64,000 nt of DNA from Hyphomonadaceae bacterium UBA1933 (GCA_002337085.1 DDFH01000006.1:401098-465097); one strand, 5' to 3'. Counted from the stretch's first letter, positions 1 to 8,326 are shown. A program made the numbers and translations. The notes: generated from the letters alone by a model not told the origin.

Positions 1-1239
1 CTTGAAAATAATCGCAAAAAATCAATTGAATATATGGGTAGTGCCTTTGCCGCATTTGAAAGCGGTGATTATCTTGAAAGCCGCCGTGTGGCGCAAAAAG
101 CATATAATCTATTTCCGAAAAGCCCAACCTTACAGCTTATGAATGCCCGTTTTAGCTTTGCCGCAGAAGATTATGCGGCGGCAGAAAAACTATTTGGTGA
201 ATTAACCCAAGTGGCAGGTTATGAGGTTGCGGCACGTAAAGGTCTTGCCGAAATTGCACAAAAAAATTCAAACTTTGCGGCGGCAATTTCTCATGCTGAT
301 GCGGCATTACAAGTTTCTAAAAAAGCCACATGGCCAATTGAAATGATTTTCAAGGAACGCGTTAATAATGGCGATTGGGAAGGGGCATTAACCACGCTTG
401 ATAATGCTGAAAAACGAGGGCTTATTGGTAAACAAACATTGGCACGGCGGCGTGCGGTTGTTTTGACTGCGGCGGCGCATCGTGCGGAAAAAGCGGGCGA
501 ATTATCAAAAGCACTTGAATATTCAACCCGTGCCGTAAAATTATCATCATCTTTTGCCCCGGCTGCGGTAATGGCGGCAAGATTGCAAAATATGTCGGGT
601 AAAACTTGGGCGGCGGCTTCAACCATTGAACAAACTTGGGAGCGTGAGCCACACCCTGCACTTGCCATTGCTTACCGTGACCTTAAGGCAAATGAAACCA
701 AAGAAGCCGTTGCAAAATGGGCGGAGGCATTGGTTCGCCTTAAGCCTGAACACCGCGAAAGCAAAATCCTTCAGGTTGAAGATGCAATTGCCGCCGGTGA
801 TGCCGCAACTGCGGGTGCAATTCTTGACAGATTATTGCAAGACAGGGCCACTTCACGCCTTTGGGCATTAAAGGCACAAGTTGCACAATTGCTTAAAGAC
901 AGTGTGAAATTCGATGAATTCATGCACAAGGCCGCTGCCGCACCGCGTGAACCCGATTGGTCGGATCTTGACCCCGATGGCAATGCCTTTGCCTATGAGG
1001 ATGAAGATTGGGCAAGAATGGTTGAATCCTATGGTGACAAGGGGCAGCTTATTCACCCGCGCCTTGAACGTTTGCAACCATCCAAGGCATTAAAATCGGT
1101 TGCCGAAGATGTGCCGCCGGCAATTATCACTGCACCCGATGCCGAAGTTACCCCACCCGCAGTTGATGGCGTGGAGGCATTCAGCCACTTGGGTGAAGAG
1201 ATAGAAGACGGCAAAAAGAAAAATTGGCTTGGAATATAG
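1..1239 (+). CDS. hemY: HemY-like TPR protein, C-terminal part (5' end outside window)
   Basis: The frame is open to the first base of the window, so the internal Met at 34 is not the start and the gene is cut at its 5' end. The 412 visible residues are Ala-rich helical hairpins in TPR style (for example FESGDYLESRRVAQKAYNLF near the beginning), followed by an acidic, proline-containing tail. This matches the tetratricopeptide part of alphaproteobacterial HemY proteins, which have two N-terminal membrane segments and usually lie after hemC/hemD; those parts would be upstream of the window. Despite the name, this family is not the protoporphyrinogen oxidase of Bacillus and its exact role in heme synthesis is unsettled. 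A strong hairpin terminator follows the stop codon. Confidence 0.72.
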   Translation, partial: LENNRKKSIEYMGSAFAAFESGDYLESRRVAQKAYNLFPKSPTLQLMNARFSFAAEDYAAAEKLFGELTQVAGYEVAARKGLAEIAQKNSNFAAAISHADAALQVSKKATWPIEMIFKERVNNGDWEGALTTLDNAEKRGLIGKQTLARRRAVVLTAAAHRAEKAGELSKALEYSTRAVKLSSSFAPAAVMAARLQNMSGKTWAAASTIEQTWEREPHPALAIAYRDLKANETKEAVAKWAEALVRLKPEHRESKILQVEDAIAAGDAATAGAILDRLLQDRATSRLWALKAQVAQLLKDSVKFDEFMHKAAAAPREPDWSDLDPDGNAFAYEDEDWARMVESYGDKGQLIHPRLERLQPSKALKSVAEDVPPAIITAPDAEVTPPAVDGVEAFSHLGEEIEDGKKKNWLGI

Positions 1240-1270
1240 TTCATATTCTTAGAAAATTTATACAATATAA

Positions 1271-1299
1271 AAAGACCCCGCAGTTATTGCGGGGTCTTT
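1271..1299. terminator. Bidirectional intrinsic terminator between hemY and the M23 gene
   Basis: A perfect 11-bp stem (AAAGACCCCGC pairing with GCGGGGTCTTT) closes a 7-base loop and is followed by T-rich sequence on the plus strand and by A/T-rich sequence on the other. It sits between two convergent genes and can serve both. Confidence 0.9.
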
Positions 1300-1315
1300 T
1301 TAATTATTCAATAAT

Positions 1316-2245
1316 TTATTTCCCTTGATATTCCTGCAATGGATGCACCATTAAACTTGGGTCAAGCTGTCTTCCATGCCATTTTAATGACCAATGAAGA
1401 TGTGGGCCGTTTGAACGACCGGTTGACCCAACTTCACCAACTTTATCGCCTTGTTTTAGGCGTTGCCCGGCGGTTACATCAACCTTGCTCATATGCATGG
1501 AATACGAAATTAAACCTTGACCATGGTCAATACCAACCAGACCGCCTTCATAAAATAAATCAGGTTCGGCAATAACAACAATTCCTGATGCGGGTGCATA
1601 AATTGGTGTTCCGGTTGGTGCGCCAACGTCAACCCCATAATGCGGGGTTTGCAATGTGCCATTAAGTTTGCGCACCGCACCCCATGGTGATGTGATACGT
1701 ATTTTATCAATTGGCCAACGGAAAGTTTCAAGAAATCCGCGTTCATATGGGTCAAGAGATGTCCATGCGCGGGTTTTAATCTCTTTATCGGCGGCGATTT
1801 TTGCCATTGCCGAATCTGGCGGGTTTACCTTGGCTGGTGGAAGGCCGTTAACCTCGGTCACTTTATAGGTGCGAGCCCATATGTTAAGGGTTTTGGAAAG
1901 TGTCTTTCCTTGAACCGTAATCTTTAACTCTGCGGTGGTGGCGGCATCACGATCAAGCCCTAAAACAAAATTACCATCACGGTCGGCGTTAAATACCACA
2001 GGCTCTTTGCCTGGTTCACCAAAGCTAATGTTCGCAAATGGTGCGGTTTTCCCGACAATTACACCCGATTGCATAAAGTTTCCCTTCATGCTTAGGGGGA
2101 TTTGTACATCTTTATTGGCAATATTTTGCGTTGAGGCCATGGCAACTGATTGATGCGAAATATAAAAAACACCACCCAGAGCAATGCTTGAAAGAAGTGC
2201 AATTTTACTAAAAGTGAAAATATTCTTTACCAATTTTTGCCTCAT
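1316..2245 (-). CDS. M23 family metallopeptidase, exported (tandem copy 1)
   Basis: This is a 309-residue protein with an N-terminal hydrophobic signal/anchor (residues about 12-35), a middle beta-rich domain and a C-terminal LytM/M23 domain. All zinc-site residues are present: HYGVD (H202, D206) and GPHLHW (H282, H284), with a conserved His in between (SMHMS). M23 enzymes cut peptidoglycan peptide cross-bridges in the periplasm. A GTG six bases upstream (2251) is in frame, but the ribosome site AGGGGGA lies 7 bases before the ATG at 2245, which I therefore chose. It follows a paralogue on the same strand with a 29-bp gap, so the two look like one operon born by tandem duplication. The exact bond cut cannot be told from sequence. 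Confidence 0.85.
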   Translation of the reverse strand: MRQKLVKNIFTFSKIALLSSIALGGVFYISHQSVAMASTQNIANKDVQIPLSMKGNFMQSGVIVGKTAPFANISFGEPGKEPVVFNADRDGNFVLGLDRDAATTAELKITVQGKTLSKTLNIWARTYKVTEVNGLPPAKVNPPDSAMAKIAADKEIKTRAWTSLDPYERGFLETFRWPIDKIRITSPWGAVRKLNGTLQTPHYGVDVGAPTGTPIYAPASGIVVIAEPDLFYEGGLVGIDHGQGLISYSMHMSKVDVTAGQRLKQGDKVGEVGSTGRSNGPHLHWSLKWHGRQLDPSLMVHPLQEYQGK

Positions 2246-2274
2246 TTTCACTTCCCCCTATAAAATATTATATA

Positions 2275-3198
2275 TTAATCAGCTTGAATTTCTGGTTGTT
2301 TGCCCACCATTTCCATGGGGTCAAGTTGCCGCCCGCGCCACCGCATACGCCAGCAGAGATGTGGCCCAGTTGCCCGACCTTCCTTGCCAATTTCCCCAAT
2401 CTTTTCACCTTTTTTAACCATTTGTCCAATCTGTACCATGATTTTTTTCTGGTGCAGATACATGGAAATAAGCCCTTGGCCATGATCGATGGCAACCATG
2501 CCGCCTTCGATTAACATTCCTGATTGGGCAATTACAATTTTACCATCCGCAGGGGCATAAATTGGCGTTCCCGCAGGTGCGGCAAGGTCAACGCCATAAT
2601 GTGGCTGTAAAGGGTTTCCATTAAGGCTTCTTTGCGCGCCCCATGGTGATGAAATCGCATAATTTTTAACTGGAACATCAAATTGCTGTAAATAGCCACG
2701 GATACCATCATCACGTGAACTTAAACCCTCTTGCTTTACTGCTTGATCTTTATCAATTTTATCAAGCAAGTTCTGAGGTGGGTTTACGGTTGCAGGGGGT
2801 AAGCCATAAATAGAAATAATTTTATATTTCTTTTCCGCAACATTAAAAGTACGGGACTTTGTGTGACCATCAGGTGTTGTTATGGTTATGGTTGCAGTTT
2901 TTGGGGCATCGCGGTCAAAACCAAATACAAAATACCCCTCACTATCGGCGATTGCTTTTATACCAGCGGCATCAATATTTGAAAATGGTGTAGTTTTGCC
3001 GATAATTGTTCCCGCCTGTTCGATTTTACCCCAAAGCTCTAGTGGGATATCAACCTGTGGCGCGTCTTCCCCATTAACAAAACCGCGTAAATTATCTGCC
3101 TTGGCCCAATCGCAAGACGACAAAAATGGTGCTGCCATCAATAGTAATGACGTGCCCAAGGCTTTTTTAAAAAAACAAGAAAACGCGGTTTTTCTCAA
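2275..3198 (-). CDS. M23-like lipoprotein with altered zinc motif (tandem copy 2)
   Basis: This 307-residue paralogue of the downstream gene shares the same layout (middle domain with the GLPPA-NPP segment, then the LytM fold). It starts with a lipoprotein signal ending in LSSC, making Cys29 the lipidation site. The only in-frame start downstream of the stop codon and upstream of the signal peptide is a TTG at 3198. HYGVD (H200, D204) is intact, but the usual HLH is HLC: the second His, a zinc ligand in LytM, is Cys282. The gene may encode a Cys-ligated enzyme or, like EnvC and NlpD, a non-catalytic regulator of cell-wall hydrolases. Asp after the lipid Cys would mean inner-membrane retention by the E. 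coli rule. Confidence 0.8.
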   Translation of the reverse strand: MRKTAFSCFFKKALGTSLLLMAAPFLSSCDWAKADNLRGFVNGEDAPQVDIPLELWGKIEQAGTIIGKTTPFSNIDAAGIKAIADSEGYFVFGFDRDAPKTATITITTPDGHTKSRTFNVAEKKYKIISIYGLPPATVNPPQNLLDKIDKDQAVKQEGLSSRDDGIRGYLQQFDVPVKNYAISSPWGAQRSLNGNPLQPHYGVDLAAPAGTPIYAPADGKIVIAQSGMLIEGGMVAIDHGQGLISMYLHQKKIMVQIGQMVKKGEKIGEIGKEGRATGPHLCWRMRWRGRQLDPMEMVGKQPEIQAD

Positions 3199-3302
3199 GC
3201 TACAACCATTTTTTTATTATAAAATCGAATCAAAACAAAATGTAACCTTATAGTTAATTTATTATTTCTAAATCATAATGTGTAAGTATTTTCCAGCATT
3301 TT

Positions 3303-4772
3303 TTAGAATAAATCACCCTGTTCAGGTTTTTGCGGCTTAATTTGTGCAATTATGCCACTATCGGCAAATATAATATTTAGTTCGCGAGCCTTTTTTGCTT
3401 CTTCTGCACTCTTGATAATTTGGTTGTTTTTATCCTGCACTAGGGCAAAACCACGTTTTAATACATTTTTGTAGTCAAGGATATTTAAACGTCCGCCAAG
3501 GCTATCAAGTTTTATTGTTAAACTATTTATATTTTGTTTGAAGGCCGATGATAAACGACCAAAAACTTGGGTTGCGGCGTCCTTCTGCCGTTCGATTTTT
3601 ATAATCTCGTGACGAAGAGTGTTTTTAACACCTTGAGATAAGCGGCTTTCAATGGCGGCAAGATTTTGCTTTTTAAGGCGTAAATCCTGCGCCAGTAAAT
3701 GCGTGCCAAATTTTGTGCCGATTTTAGCAAATTTATTATTTGCCCTTGATATTTGGTTTTGCAACGCTGGTAAAAGTCGTAGGTCGATATTATCAAGCTG
3801 TTGTGCCTGATAGGCAAACAAATCCTGCCCCTTGGGTAAGTTGCTTTGGATGGCATTTAATTCCAGTTTGGCATTATTCAGGCGGCGCAAAAGTGCCGAC
3901 TTTAAACGCCCTTCAACGCTGCTTAGATAAGCATCAAGTTCAGCACGAACTGGAACCGCCTTTTCGGCAGCACCGGTTGGAGTGGGGGCGCGTAAATCTG
4001 CGGCATAATCGATTAATGTTGTATCGGTTTCATGCCCAACCGCCGAAATAATTGGGATTTCAGATGCCGCAACCGCACGCACCACGTTTTCTTCATTAAA
4101 ACACCATAAATCTTCAATAGAGCCACCACCACGCGCAACAATAAGCAAATCTGGGCGTGGGGTTTCGCCGTCAATTGGCAAGGCGTTAAACCCCCCGATG
4201 GCATGAACAATTTGGGCGGCGGCCTTGTCCCCTTGTACCAACACCCCCCAAAGCAGAATATGTGATGGGAAGCGTTCGGTAATACGGTGTAAAATATCAC
4301 GAATTACCGCGCCAGTTGGTGATGTAATAACGCCAATGGTTTTCGGTAAATAGGGAATTGGCTTTTTACGAGCTTCATCAAAAAGCCCCTCGGCAGCCAA
4401 TTTTTTACGCCGCTCCTCAAGCTGGGCCAAGATTGCGCCCATGCCCGCAGGTTCAATTGTGTCGATAATTATTTGATAGCGTGACTGCCCCTCAAAAGTG
4501 GTGATGCGCCCGGTGGCGATAACTTCAAGACCTTCTTCAGGTTTGGTTTTAAGATTGCGTGCAGTTCCCGCCCAAATGATGGCATTAATAACCGCTTTAT
4601 CATCTTTTAAATCAAAATAAATATGCCCTGATTTAGCAATTGTTACCCGTCCACATTCGGCGCGCACCCGAACCTGTGAAAAACCATTTTCCAAAGTTTT
4701 CTTAATTGCGCCCGATAATTCGGACACGGAAAATTCGGGGATATTAGATGGGGTTTGGTTTAAAATTGGCAT
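3303..4772 (-). CDS. xseA: Exodeoxyribonuclease VII large subunit
   Basis: XseA pairs with XseB to degrade single-stranded DNA from either end. The 489 residues show the N-terminal OB-fold (FSVSELSGAIKKTLE, then FDLKDDKAVINAIIW), the catalytic core with GVITSPTGAVIRDIL and LLIVARGGGSIEDLWCFN, the GHETD segment, a long coiled-coil region (about 280-420) and a C-terminal KNVLKRGFALVQD element. Length is normal for the family. ATG at 4772. The partner xseB is not in the window, which is common. Confidence 0.96.
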   Translation of the reverse strand: MPILNQTPSNIPEFSVSELSGAIKKTLENGFSQVRVRAECGRVTIAKSGHIYFDLKDDKAVINAIIWAGTARNLKTKPEEGLEVIATGRITTFEGQSRYQIIIDTIEPAGMGAILAQLEERRKKLAAEGLFDEARKKPIPYLPKTIGVITSPTGAVIRDILHRITERFPSHILLWGVLVQGDKAAAQIVHAIGGFNALPIDGETPRPDLLIVARGGGSIEDLWCFNEENVVRAVAASEIPIISAVGHETDTTLIDYAADLRAPTPTGAAEKAVPVRAELDAYLSSVEGRLKSALLRRLNNAKLELNAIQSNLPKGQDLFAYQAQQLDNIDLRLLPALQNQISRANNKFAKIGTKFGTHLLAQDLRLKKQNLAAIESRLSQGVKNTLRHEIIKIERQKDAATQVFGRLSSAFKQNINSLTIKLDSLGGRLNILDYKNVLKRGFALVQDKNNQIIKSAEEAKKARELNIIFADSGIIAQIKPQKPEQGDLF

Positions 4773-4810
4773 GTAAAAGAACTAGCAATAAGAAGCATAT
4801 TTTGCAAATA

Positions 4811-4836
4811 AAAAGCCCCGCCAAAAGACGGGGCTT
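4811..4836 (-). terminator. rpsD intrinsic terminator
   Basis: An 8-bp GC stem (AAGCCCCG with CGGGGCTT) is followed on the minus strand by a run of T. It lies 25 bases past the rpsD stop codon, in the gap before xseA. Confidence 0.85.
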
Positions 4837-4860
4837 GAAATTTGTAGATTTTAAAATCTA

Positions 4861-5481
4861 TTAAGAAGCGTAGTATTCCACAACCAAATTTGGTTCCATT
4901 TGCGCGCCATAAGGAACGTCAGCAAGTTCAGGAACGCGAAGGAAAGTTGCTTTCATGTGTGGTGCATCAAGCTCGATATAATCAGGAACATCACGTTCAG
5001 CAGATTCAAGAGCTTCAAGAACCAATGCCATTGTGCGTGAACGTTCACGAACTTCAACAACATCACCAACTTTTAGACGGTAAGAAGGAATATTTACTTT
5101 TTTGCCGTTTACCATAACGTGACCGTGGTTTACAAACTGACGAGCAGCGAAAACAGTAGGAACGAATTTTGCACGGTAAACAACCGCGTCAAGGCGTTGC
5201 TCAAGAAGACCGATAAGGTTTTCCGCAGTGTTGCCTTTAATACGGTCAGCTTCTTCATAAAGACCAGCGAAATGTTTTTCAGAAATAGAGCCGTAATAGC
5301 CTTTTAGTTTCTGTTTTGCGCGAAGCTGTAAACCAAAGTCAGAAAGTTTGCCGCTACGGCCGGTTGGACCATGTTGACCAGGTTTATAAGAACGTTTGTT
5401 TACAGGAGATTTCGCACGACCCCAAATGTTTTCACCCATACGGCGGTCGATTTTGTACTTAGCATTATGACGTTTAGACAT
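4861..5481 (-). CDS. rpsD: 30S ribosomal protein S4
   Basis: The 206-residue protein has the S4 N-terminal region (KRHNAKYKIDRRMGENIWGR, KSYKPGQHG-type motif) and the S4 RNA-binding domain (LEQRLDAVVYRAKFVPTVFAARQFVNHGHVMVNGKKVNIPSYRLKVGD, in pieces). It binds 16S rRNA early in small-subunit assembly. As in most alphaproteobacteria, the gene stands alone rather than in the alpha ribosomal operon. A sigma70-like promoter and a roughly 100-base leader with short hairpins lie upstream, and a terminator downstream. Confidence 0.98.
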   Translation of the reverse strand: MSKRHNAKYKIDRRMGENIWGRAKSPVNKRSYKPGQHGPTGRSGKLSDFGLQLRAKQKLKGYYGSISEKHFAGLYEEADRIKGNTAENLIGLLEQRLDAVVYRAKFVPTVFAARQFVNHGHVMVNGKKVNIPSYRLKVGDVVEVRERSRTMALVLEALESAERDVPDYIELDAPHMKATFLRVPELADVPYGAQMEPNLVVEYYAS

Positions 5482-5553
5482 AGATAATCCTATTTGGCGG
5501 TTCGGGTGTTACCCATGCAACACTTTAAAATGGCCGAATTCGCCTGCCCATTA

Positions 5554-5569
5554 ATGGGATAAATCCCAT
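5554..5569 (-). promoter_or_regulatory. Hairpin in the rpsD 5' leader
   Basis: A 6-bp inverted repeat, ATGGGA and TCCCAT with a 4-base loop, lies in the transcribed leader between the predicted promoter and rpsD. A smaller GGGT/ACCC hairpin lies nearer the start codon (about 5504-5514). S4 represses its own synthesis in E. coli by binding leader RNA; whether this leader does so is unknown. Confidence 0.3.
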
Positions 5570-5580
5570 AAGAATTGGCG

Positions 5581-5609
5581 CATAGACAATCTTTGCCAGC
5601 AAATGTCAA
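5581..5609 (-). promoter_or_regulatory. Predicted sigma70-type promoter of rpsD
   Basis: On the minus strand a perfect TTGACA (-35, plus-strand 5604-5609) is followed after exactly 17 bases by TCTATG as a weak -10 (5581-5586). It points to rpsD, about 100 bases away. It was found by eye only. Confidence 0.5.
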
Positions 5610-5647
5610 GGGGAAAAAGCAATTATTTCCCATATGGCACAATGCCT

Positions 5648-6790
5648 TTAGCCAATATGCTCTAATTCAAGATATTCATGGGAGCGCATTTCATATAGGC
5701 GTGAAGATGTGCGTTCAAATTCAAAGCTTTGGGTGCCGTCAGTATATAATTTATCGGCTTCAACTTCGGCGGTGATAATGGTTTTGCATTTGTTTTCATA
5801 TAATGCGTCAATCAGATTGCGAAATCTTGTTGCTTCATTTGCCTGATCGCGCCCTAATTTAGGGATGTTTTCAATCATTACCGTATGATAAATACGTGCG
5901 ATTTGTAAATAATCACGCACCCCAAGTGGGCTGGTTGATGTACCAAAATTTCCGCAAATATCCATAAATTCGAAGCGTGCGCAACCAGCGGCAACTTGGG
6001 GAATCGGGATTTCGCGCCCATCATTTATAATTACGGTTTCTTGCGGTTTTGCCCCAAAGGTAAGGCGTTCCCATGCGCGATCCATAAAGTTTTTTGCCCC
6101 ATTATCAAGTGGGGAATAATAAACCGGCTCGGCCTGTAAGCGTTTTAGGCGGTAATCGCGCTCGGAATCGAGTGAGTGAATCTCAAGCTCTTTTGTCATT
6201 CGCTCAAGAAATGGAACAACCAATTGTCGATTAAGGCCGTTTTTATATAATTCCGATGGATGGCGGTTGGAGGTTGCAACCACAACCACCTGCCTATCCC
6301 ATAAGGCATTAAAAAGGCGACCAAGAACCATTGCATCAGCAATATCGGTTATTTGAAATTCGTCAAAACAAAGCAGGCTGGCTTCGTTGAAAATTTTTTG
6401 CGCGATTGGTGGGATGGGGTCGTCACCAGCACCTTTTACATAATGGGGTTGGGCGCGGCGTTGTTTTTCATCCAATTTACGCCATGTGTTAATATCATCA
6501 TGAACCTTGGCCATAAATTCATGGAAGTGAATGCGCTTTTTAGATGGATAATTCGTATTGTCATAAAATAAATCCATCAGCATGGATTTTCCGCGACCGA
6601 CCTTGCCATAAATATAAATGCCTTTTGGCATTGGCTCTGGCTTACCAAAAAGGAATTTAATCCGATTGGGTTTAAAACCTTTTAGACGGTTTTCAAGAAC
6701 GGACAAATATTCCGCCGCTTCTGCTTGCGCTGGGTCAAATTCGATAAGACCAGCAGCAGCTTTTTCGCGATATGCGGTGATTAAGGTCAT
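5648..6790 (-). CDS. zapE: Cell division protein ZapE (AFG1-like AAA+ ATPase)
   Basis: This is a 380-residue AFG1/ZapE ATPase. Walker A is YGKVGRGKSML (about residue 60), followed by family signatures RIHFHEFM, LLCFDEFQITDIADAM (Walker B), VVATSNRHP and the C-terminal FEFERTSSRLYEM. ZapE acts at the division site on FtsZ in E. coli; the mitochondrial relative is Lace1/Afg1. The start ATG overlaps the stop of a small upstream membrane ORF (ATGA), suggesting translational coupling. Confidence 0.95.
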   Translation of the reverse strand: MTLITAYREKAAAGLIEFDPAQAEAAEYLSVLENRLKGFKPNRIKFLFGKPEPMPKGIYIYGKVGRGKSMLMDLFYDNTNYPSKKRIHFHEFMAKVHDDINTWRKLDEKQRRAQPHYVKGAGDDPIPPIAQKIFNEASLLCFDEFQITDIADAMVLGRLFNALWDRQVVVVATSNRHPSELYKNGLNRQLVVPFLERMTKELEIHSLDSERDYRLKRLQAEPVYYSPLDNGAKNFMDRAWERLTFGAKPQETVIINDGREIPIPQVAAGCARFEFMDICGNFGTSTSPLGVRDYLQIARIYHTVMIENIPKLGRDQANEATRFRNLIDALYENKCKTIITAEVEADKLYTDGTQSFEFERTSSRLYEMRSHEYLELEHIG

Positions 6791-6885
6791 GCCAATGCCT
6801 TAAAAATTAAATAGCCGCCAAGGGCAAATGCAACGCCTGCTATAAAGAAAAATAGCAATGGGTTTTTAAATGACGCGTGTTTCAT
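6787..6885 (-). CDS. Candidate 32-residue single-pass membrane protein coupled to zapE
   Basis: A short ORF starts MKHASFKNPLLFFF and ends LIFKALA. It has a basic N-terminus, one strongly hydrophobic stretch (about residues 9-28) with a GxxFALGG small-residue pattern, and a short Lys-containing tail. Its TGA shares bases with the zapE ATG (ATGA, 6787-6790), the usual sign of an operon partner. The ribosome-binding site is poor (GGGG immediately before the ATG). I do not recognise the family; expression is inferred from the overlap and the composition. Confidence 0.45.
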   Translation of the reverse strand: MKHASFKNPLLFFFIAGVAFALGGYLIFKALA

Positions 6886-6976
6886 GCCCCATAAATATGA
6901 AATATAAATCATTTTGCAAATGCTAATTGTGCTTATTTATAGTGACAAAGTGATTTTTTTTAGCTATTGCCCGCAC

Positions 6977-7046
6977 CGCCTAGTTATTAGGCGAACTTTG
7001 ACAACAACAAAAATGCGAAAAAATTAAAAACTTTGTTTTTAATTTT
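6977..7046 (+). promoter_or_regulatory. Two hairpins in the rplS upstream/leader region
   Basis: Two inverted repeats precede rplS: CGCCTA/TAGGCG with a 5-base loop (6977-6993), and an 11-bp AT-only stem AAAATTAAAAA/TTTTTAATTTT (7020-7046) ending 20 bases before the start codon, just upstream of the ribosome site AAAGGA. The second is placed to affect translation start. A regulatory role is inference. Confidence 0.35.
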
Positions 7047-7066
7047 ACCCGTGCAAAGGACTAAAA

Positions 7067-7444
7067 ATGACAAATATTATCGACACTCTTAACAAAGAAG
7101 AGATTGCCCGCGTTTCAGAAGGCAAAAACATTCCTGAATTTTCACCTGGTGATACATTACGCGTAAACGTAAAAATCAAAGAGGGTGAGCGCGAACGTGT
7201 TCAGGCTTATGAAGGCGTTTGTATTGCCCGTTCTGGTGGCGGTCTTTCTGCAAACTTCACTGTTCGTAAAATTTCTTTCGGTGAAGGTGTGGAACGTGTA
7301 TTCCCGCTTTATTCACCAAATGTTGAATCAATTCAGTTGGTTCGTAAAGGTAAAGTTCGTCGTGCGAAACTTTACTATCTTCGTGACCGTCGCGGTAAAT
7401 CTGCACGTATCGCAGAACGTACAACTGGTCGTACTTACGAATAA
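7067..7444 (+). CDS. rplS: 50S ribosomal protein L19
   Basis: The 125 residues are clearly L19: FSPGDTLRVNVKIKEG, RVQAYEGVCIAR, SANFTVRKISFGEGVERVFP, RKGKVRRAKLYYLRDRRGKSARI. L19 sits at the subunit interface of the ribosome. Ribosome site AAAGGA lies at 7055-7060. The usual partners rpsP, rimM and trmD are not upstream; the gene is transcribed alone, divergent from zapE. Its stop codon lies inside an 11-12 bp sequence repeated three times. Confidence 0.98.
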   Translation: MTNIIDTLNKEEIARVSEGKNIPEFSPGDTLRVNVKIKEGERERVQAYEGVCIARSGGGLSANFTVRKISFGEGVERVFPLYSPNVESIQLVRKGKVRRAKLYYLRDRRGKSARIAERTTGRTYE

Positions 7445-7470
7445 TTTGGCGAATAATTGGCGAATAATTT
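7438..7470 (+). repeat. Three tandem 10-12 bp repeats over the rplS stop codon
   Basis: The unit CGAATAATT(T)GG occurs three times in a row (7438, 7450, 7461). Each unit carries an in-place TAA. It looks like slippage duplication of the gene end and may give extra stop codons; a function is not evident. Confidence 0.7.
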
Positions 7471-7490
7471 CGCGATTATTTCAAAACCAA

Positions 7491-7519
7491 AAAGCCTGAA
7501 CAAAGTTTCGGGCTTTTTT
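7491..7519 (+). terminator. rplS intrinsic terminator
   Basis: The stem AAAGCCTGAA / TTCGGGCTTT (10 bp with one G-U pair) with a 6-base loop is followed by a T run, 47 bases past the rplS stop codon. Confidence 0.88.
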
Positions 7520-7555
7520 GTTGTTTAAAATTTAGAACTCTTAGAATTTAGCCAT

Positions 7556-8245
7556 TTAAAATTTAGGCTGACTATGTGTATCTGCGGCGGTGCGGTAAAT
7601 TTGCGCCATTTGTAACGCAATGGCGCGTCCCTGCTTGGCATATGATGCCTCACGTGTGTCTTTATCGGATGGGCAAGGGTTTTGCCCCTGGCCCAAGGAT
7701 TCGAAACCAGAGTTAAAGGCAACGATTAAAGGATCACGAATATATTCTGCGCTTGGTGCTTCAAGGTCGAGCATGGTTGCCATTTTAGAGCGATAGGTTT
7801 GGTCACCTGCGCCCATGCATGAAACCCGCAATGCGTGCAATGCGCCCATAATGCGCGATAATTCCATAAGCTTAGTTTTTTTTGCCGGCTCTATTTCACG
7901 TTTGCGGTGTGGGGTTGCCGCAATAATCTGCTGATCTTCTGGGCTATTTTGCCAATAGACTTCACCATCATACGTTCCGTCATATCCGGCATCTTTTAAG
8001 GTTTGCTTTTTAACCTGTGGTGTGGGTGGTGTATCTTCTGGCGGCAGGTCGGGAGCAAATTCATCGGGGATTTGCACATCTGGTGCAGCGACCTCATTAT
8101 TAGTTTGGTTTTGCTGTGGCGCTGTGACAGCTTCTGGATTTGCTGGAAGGTTGTCAGTGCTATGGGTTTCTTGTGCGATTGCGGCGGCAACGCCTATTGC
8201 ACACACCATAATTATTGAAGAAAGCACTATTTTGCCACTCATCAT
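7556..8245 (-). CDS. TIGR02301 family exported protein
   Basis: The 229-residue protein has a signal peptide (MMSGKIVLSSIIMVC..., cleavage near AIAQE), a proline/acidic linker (PDLPPEDTPPTPQ) and a C-terminal domain with the TIGR02301 pattern: IMGALHALRVSC, YRSKMATMLDLEAP, LIVAFNSGFESLGQ and a late Cys. Two Cys in that domain may pair in the periplasm. Function is unknown. The track of open frame begins at a TTG (8290), but AAGAGG precedes the double ATG at 8245/8242, which also gives a clean signal peptide. The long linker, about 80 residues before the domain, is unusual compared with compact members I recall. Confidence 0.75.
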   Translation of the reverse strand: MMSGKIVLSSIIMVCAIGVAAAIAQETHSTDNLPANPEAVTAPQQNQTNNEVAAPDVQIPDEFAPDLPPEDTPPTPQVKKQTLKDAGYDGTYDGEVYWQNSPEDQQIIAATPHRKREIEPAKKTKLMELSRIMGALHALRVSCMGAGDQTYRSKMATMLDLEAPSAEYIRDPLIVAFNSGFESLGQGQNPCPSDKDTREASYAKQGRAIALQMAQIYRTAADTHSQPKF

Positions 8246-8326
8246 GAACCTCTTATGGCAATTCTGGGCTAATTTGACCGTTTTCGTCAATATGCTAATG
8301 TAAATAATTATGTTTTGCGGGGTTGC

